Below are positions 7,389-8,532 of a stretch of 8,532 nucleotides of DNA, one piece after another. The stretch covers positions 407-8,938 of the forward strand of contig DPLL01000350.1 in assembly GCA_003542015.1 (NCBI GenBank), read 5' to 3'. Below the pieces are notes generated by a model, which was not told the DNA's origin, made no database searches, and saw only the letters and a program-made list of their open reading frames with translations. The DNA is from Microcoleaceae cyanobacterium UBA9251 (GTDB lineage Bacteria > Cyanobacteriota > Cyanobacteriia > Cyanobacteriales > Microcoleaceae). A program made the translations under genes and the position numbers. Position 1 is the stretch's first letter; each line of letters opens with the position of its first letter.

Positions 7389-7410
7389 TACTTAATATCT
7401 TAATTAAGTA
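7389..7410. promoter_or_regulatory. AT-rich dyad TACTTAAT / ATTAAGTA, possible operator
   Basis: A perfect 8-bp inverted repeat (7389-7396 and 7403-7410) has a 6-nt spacer. The half-site AATTAAGT (7402-7409) recurs in direct orientation at 7361-7368. It lies about 100 bp upstream of the clpC -10 box. Such AT-rich motifs arise by chance fairly easily, so binding is only a possibility. Confidence 0.35.
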
Positions 7411-7492
7411 ACGGACGGCAACCACACCCCTACTATTCGGCTCTCCCCACTGTCGGCACATCCTCAGCAGCGATAGATTATATTGAAGGAAA

Positions 7493-7523
7493 TACACAAA
7501 AATTTACAGATATAATTTGTGTA
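7493..7523. promoter_or_regulatory. Perfect dyad TACACAAA-N15-TTTGTGTA over the clpC -10 box
   Basis: TACACAAA at 7493-7500 is the exact reverse complement of TTTGTGTA at 7516-7523. The right arm overlaps the last base of the TATAAT box, and the left arm lies between the -10 box and the usual -35 position. The half-site centres are 23 bp apart, roughly two helical turns, which would suit a dimeric repressor. No protein is assigned. Confidence 0.45.
7511..7516 (+). promoter_or_regulatory. Candidate -10 box of clpC (TATAAT)
   Basis: A perfect TATAAT lies 72 nt before the clpC start codon. No consensus -35 stands 16-18 bp upstream: TTGAAG at 7483-7488 is 22 bp away, which is too far. It could be a promoter that depends on the -10 element alone plus an activator or alternative sigma factor. 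Transcription would begin near 7523 and give a leader of about 65 nt. Confidence 0.5.
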
Positions 7524-7574
7524 ATGTTCCAAATCGCTCCTCACCAGCAGCGATACAGCCCTCGCCAAGTCAGT

Positions 7575-7578
7575 AGGA
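7575..7578 (+). promoter_or_regulatory. Shine-Dalgarno site of clpC
   Basis: AGGA lies 10 nt upstream of the ATG at 7589. An earlier ATG at 7579-7581 is in another frame, so the start at 7589, which opens with the conserved MFERFTEQA of ClpC, is preferred. Confidence 0.6.
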
Positions 7579-7588
7579 TGGAAAAAAT

Positions 7589-8532
7589 ATGTTTGAACGC
7601 TTTACAGAACAAGCCATTAAAGCAATAATGCTAGCCCAAGAGGAAGCGCGCCGCCTAGGCCACAATTTTGTGGGCACTGAGCAAATCCTCTTGGGACTCG
7701 TGGGCGAAGGCACTGGCATCGCTGCAAAAGTCTTACTGGAAATGGGCCTCAACTTGAAAGAGGCGCGCAATGAAATCGAAAATATTATCGGTAGGGGATC
7801 GGGTTTTCTACCGCCGGAAATTCCGTTTACGCCCCGCGTTAAGCGGATTTTTGAGACGGCGCTGAATGAAGCGCGGCAGTTGGGCCACAATTACATCGGC
7901 ACCGAACATATTCTGCTGGGGCTGATTCAGGACGATGAAGGGGTGGCGGCGAAGGTGCTGCAAAACTTGGGGATAGATCGCTCCAGAGTCCGCACGCAGG
8001 TAATTCGTGCCGTGGGAGAAGTGGCGGCGGTGTCGGGAGGGCGTCAAAGTACCGATCGCAAAATCCCGACTTTAGAAGAGTTCGGCACAAATCTGACGAA
8101 GTTAGCCGCCGAAGGTAAACTCGATCCGGTTGTCGGCCGCGAAAATGAAATCGAGCGCGTCATCCAAGTGCTCGGCCGCCGCACGAAGAATAATCCAGTG
8201 TTGGTTGGCGAACCGGGAGTCGGCAAAACTGCTCTTGCTGAAGGTTTAGCCCAGCGGATTGTGAACAGAAATGTCCCGGAAATTTTGGAAGACAAACAGG
8301 TCATCAGCTTGGATATGGGTTCGCTGATTGCAGGTACAAAATTCCGTGGTGAATTTGAGGAACGCCTGACGAAAATCGTGGCGGAAATTCGCGCGGCGGG
8401 CAACATCATTCTGGTAATTGATGAGATTCACACCTTAGTGGGTGCTGGGGCAATTCAAGGCAGTATGGATGCCTCGAATATGCTCAAACCGGCTCTGGCT
8501 AGAGGTGAATTGCAGTGTGTGGGAGCAACTAC
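7589..8532 (+). CDS. clpC: ClpC, Hsp100 AAA+ chaperone of the Clp protease, 5' part (314 codons)
   Basis: ClpC unfolds substrate proteins with ATP and threads them into the ClpP-type protease in the cytosol; in cyanobacteria it is the housekeeping Hsp100 and is usually essential. The start MFERFTEQAIKAIMLAQEEA is characteristic. Two Clp N-domain repeats are visible: residues about 4-38 (RRLGHNFVGTEQILLGL) and about 80-113 (RQLGHNYIGTEHILLGL). The first AAA+ module follows with TLEEFGTNLT (161-170), Walker A GEPGVGKT (207-214), pore-loop segment GTKFRGEFE (249-257) and Walker B ILVIDE (274-279). The window ends in this module; full-length ClpC has a second AAA+ module and about 820 residues, so well over half is missing. 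The frame is intact and motifs are complete. It is transcribed away from the kinase gene, and its upstream region holds a -10 box and dyads that may control it. Confidence 0.98.
   Translation, partial: MFERFTEQAIKAIMLAQEEARRLGHNFVGTEQILLGLVGEGTGIAAKVLLEMGLNLKEARNEIENIIGRGSGFLPPEIPFTPRVKRIFETALNEARQLGHNYIGTEHILLGLIQDDEGVAAKVLQNLGIDRSRVRTQVIRAVGEVAAVSGGRQSTDRKIPTLEEFGTNLTKLAAEGKLDPVVGRENEIERVIQVLGRRTKNNPVLVGEPGVGKTALAEGLAQRIVNRNVPEILEDKQVISLDMGSLIAGTKFRGEFEERLTKIVAEIRAAGNIILVIDEIHTLVGAGAIQGSMDASNMLKPALARGELQCVGAT

Larger units (their letters stand above)
7461..7555. repeat. Direct repeat TCCTCA(CCA)GCAGCGATA flanking the clpC -10 region
   Basis: TCCTCAGCAGCGATA at 7461-7475 recurs at 7538-7555 as TCCTCACCAGCAGCGATA, identical apart from three extra bases; the core CAGCAGCGATA is exact. 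The copies stand about 36 nt before and 22 nt after the TATAAT box. They may be factor binding sites or the trace of a local duplication. Confidence 0.55.
7093..7588. other. Divergent intergenic region between kinase gene and clpC
   Basis: This stretch of about 500 bp separates the two divergent start codons and contains no credible gene. From left to right it holds the kinase leader (7093-7204, no strong promoter recognised), a MITE-like element (7205-7342), an AT-rich stretch with repeated AATTAAGT motifs (7361-7410), then the clpC upstream region with two copies of CAGCAGCGATA, a dyad and a -10 box. A plus-strand TTGACA at 7133-7138 has no good -10 partner at the right distance. Confidence 0.8.

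Noticed and set aside
7570..8431. Five minus-strand open frames opposite clpC
   Set aside because: All are antisense to a strongly conserved clpC frame and have low-complexity, Arg/Ser/Pro-rich products typical of shadow frames.

Overview
The window most likely comes from a filamentous cyanobacterium of the Microcoleus/Oscillatoria type. The evidence is three copies of the palindrome GCGATCGC (HIP1), several CGATCG cores, heptanucleotide short tandem repeats between genes, a giant Ser/Thr kinase-ATPase-histidine kinase fusion of a kind typical of filamentous cyanobacteria, and a cyanobacterial-type clpC. The assignment is inferred from style and family; no marker gene fixes the genus.

Layout. 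On the minus strand, reading from the left edge: (1) a GT-B glycosyltransferase-like gene, start at 1065, running off the left edge just short of its end; (2) a 13-unit heptamer array (1064-1154) directly against that start codon; (3) a broken remnant of a CheB-type methylesterase (1231-1651), missing its 5' half and frameshifted near its 3' end, flanked by two more short heptamer repeats; (4) a 1774-residue kinase/ATPase/GAF/histidine kinase protein filling 1768-7092. A divergent intergenic region of about 500 bp follows (7093-7588). It holds a MITE-like element with perfect 18-bp terminal inverted repeats (7205-7342) and the upstream region of clpC. clpC starts at 7589 on the plus strand and leaves by the right edge after 314 codons.

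How the parts relate. The giant kinase is an intact cytosolic signalling protein. The cheB remnant beside it is dead on sequence grounds: no catalytic Ser or His region, one frameshift. The glycosyltransferase and clpC look like independent genes; nothing shows a shared pathway. clpC encodes the Hsp100 partner of the Clp protease, and its upstream region has a consensus -10 box inside a perfect dyad plus other small repeats that could be regulatory.

I see no clear new biological system. The most interesting parts are non-coding: clustered heptamer repeats around the cheB decay site, the array that forms the leader of the glycosyltransferase gene, the hairpin-rich MITE between two divergent genes, and the dyad over the clpC -10 box.
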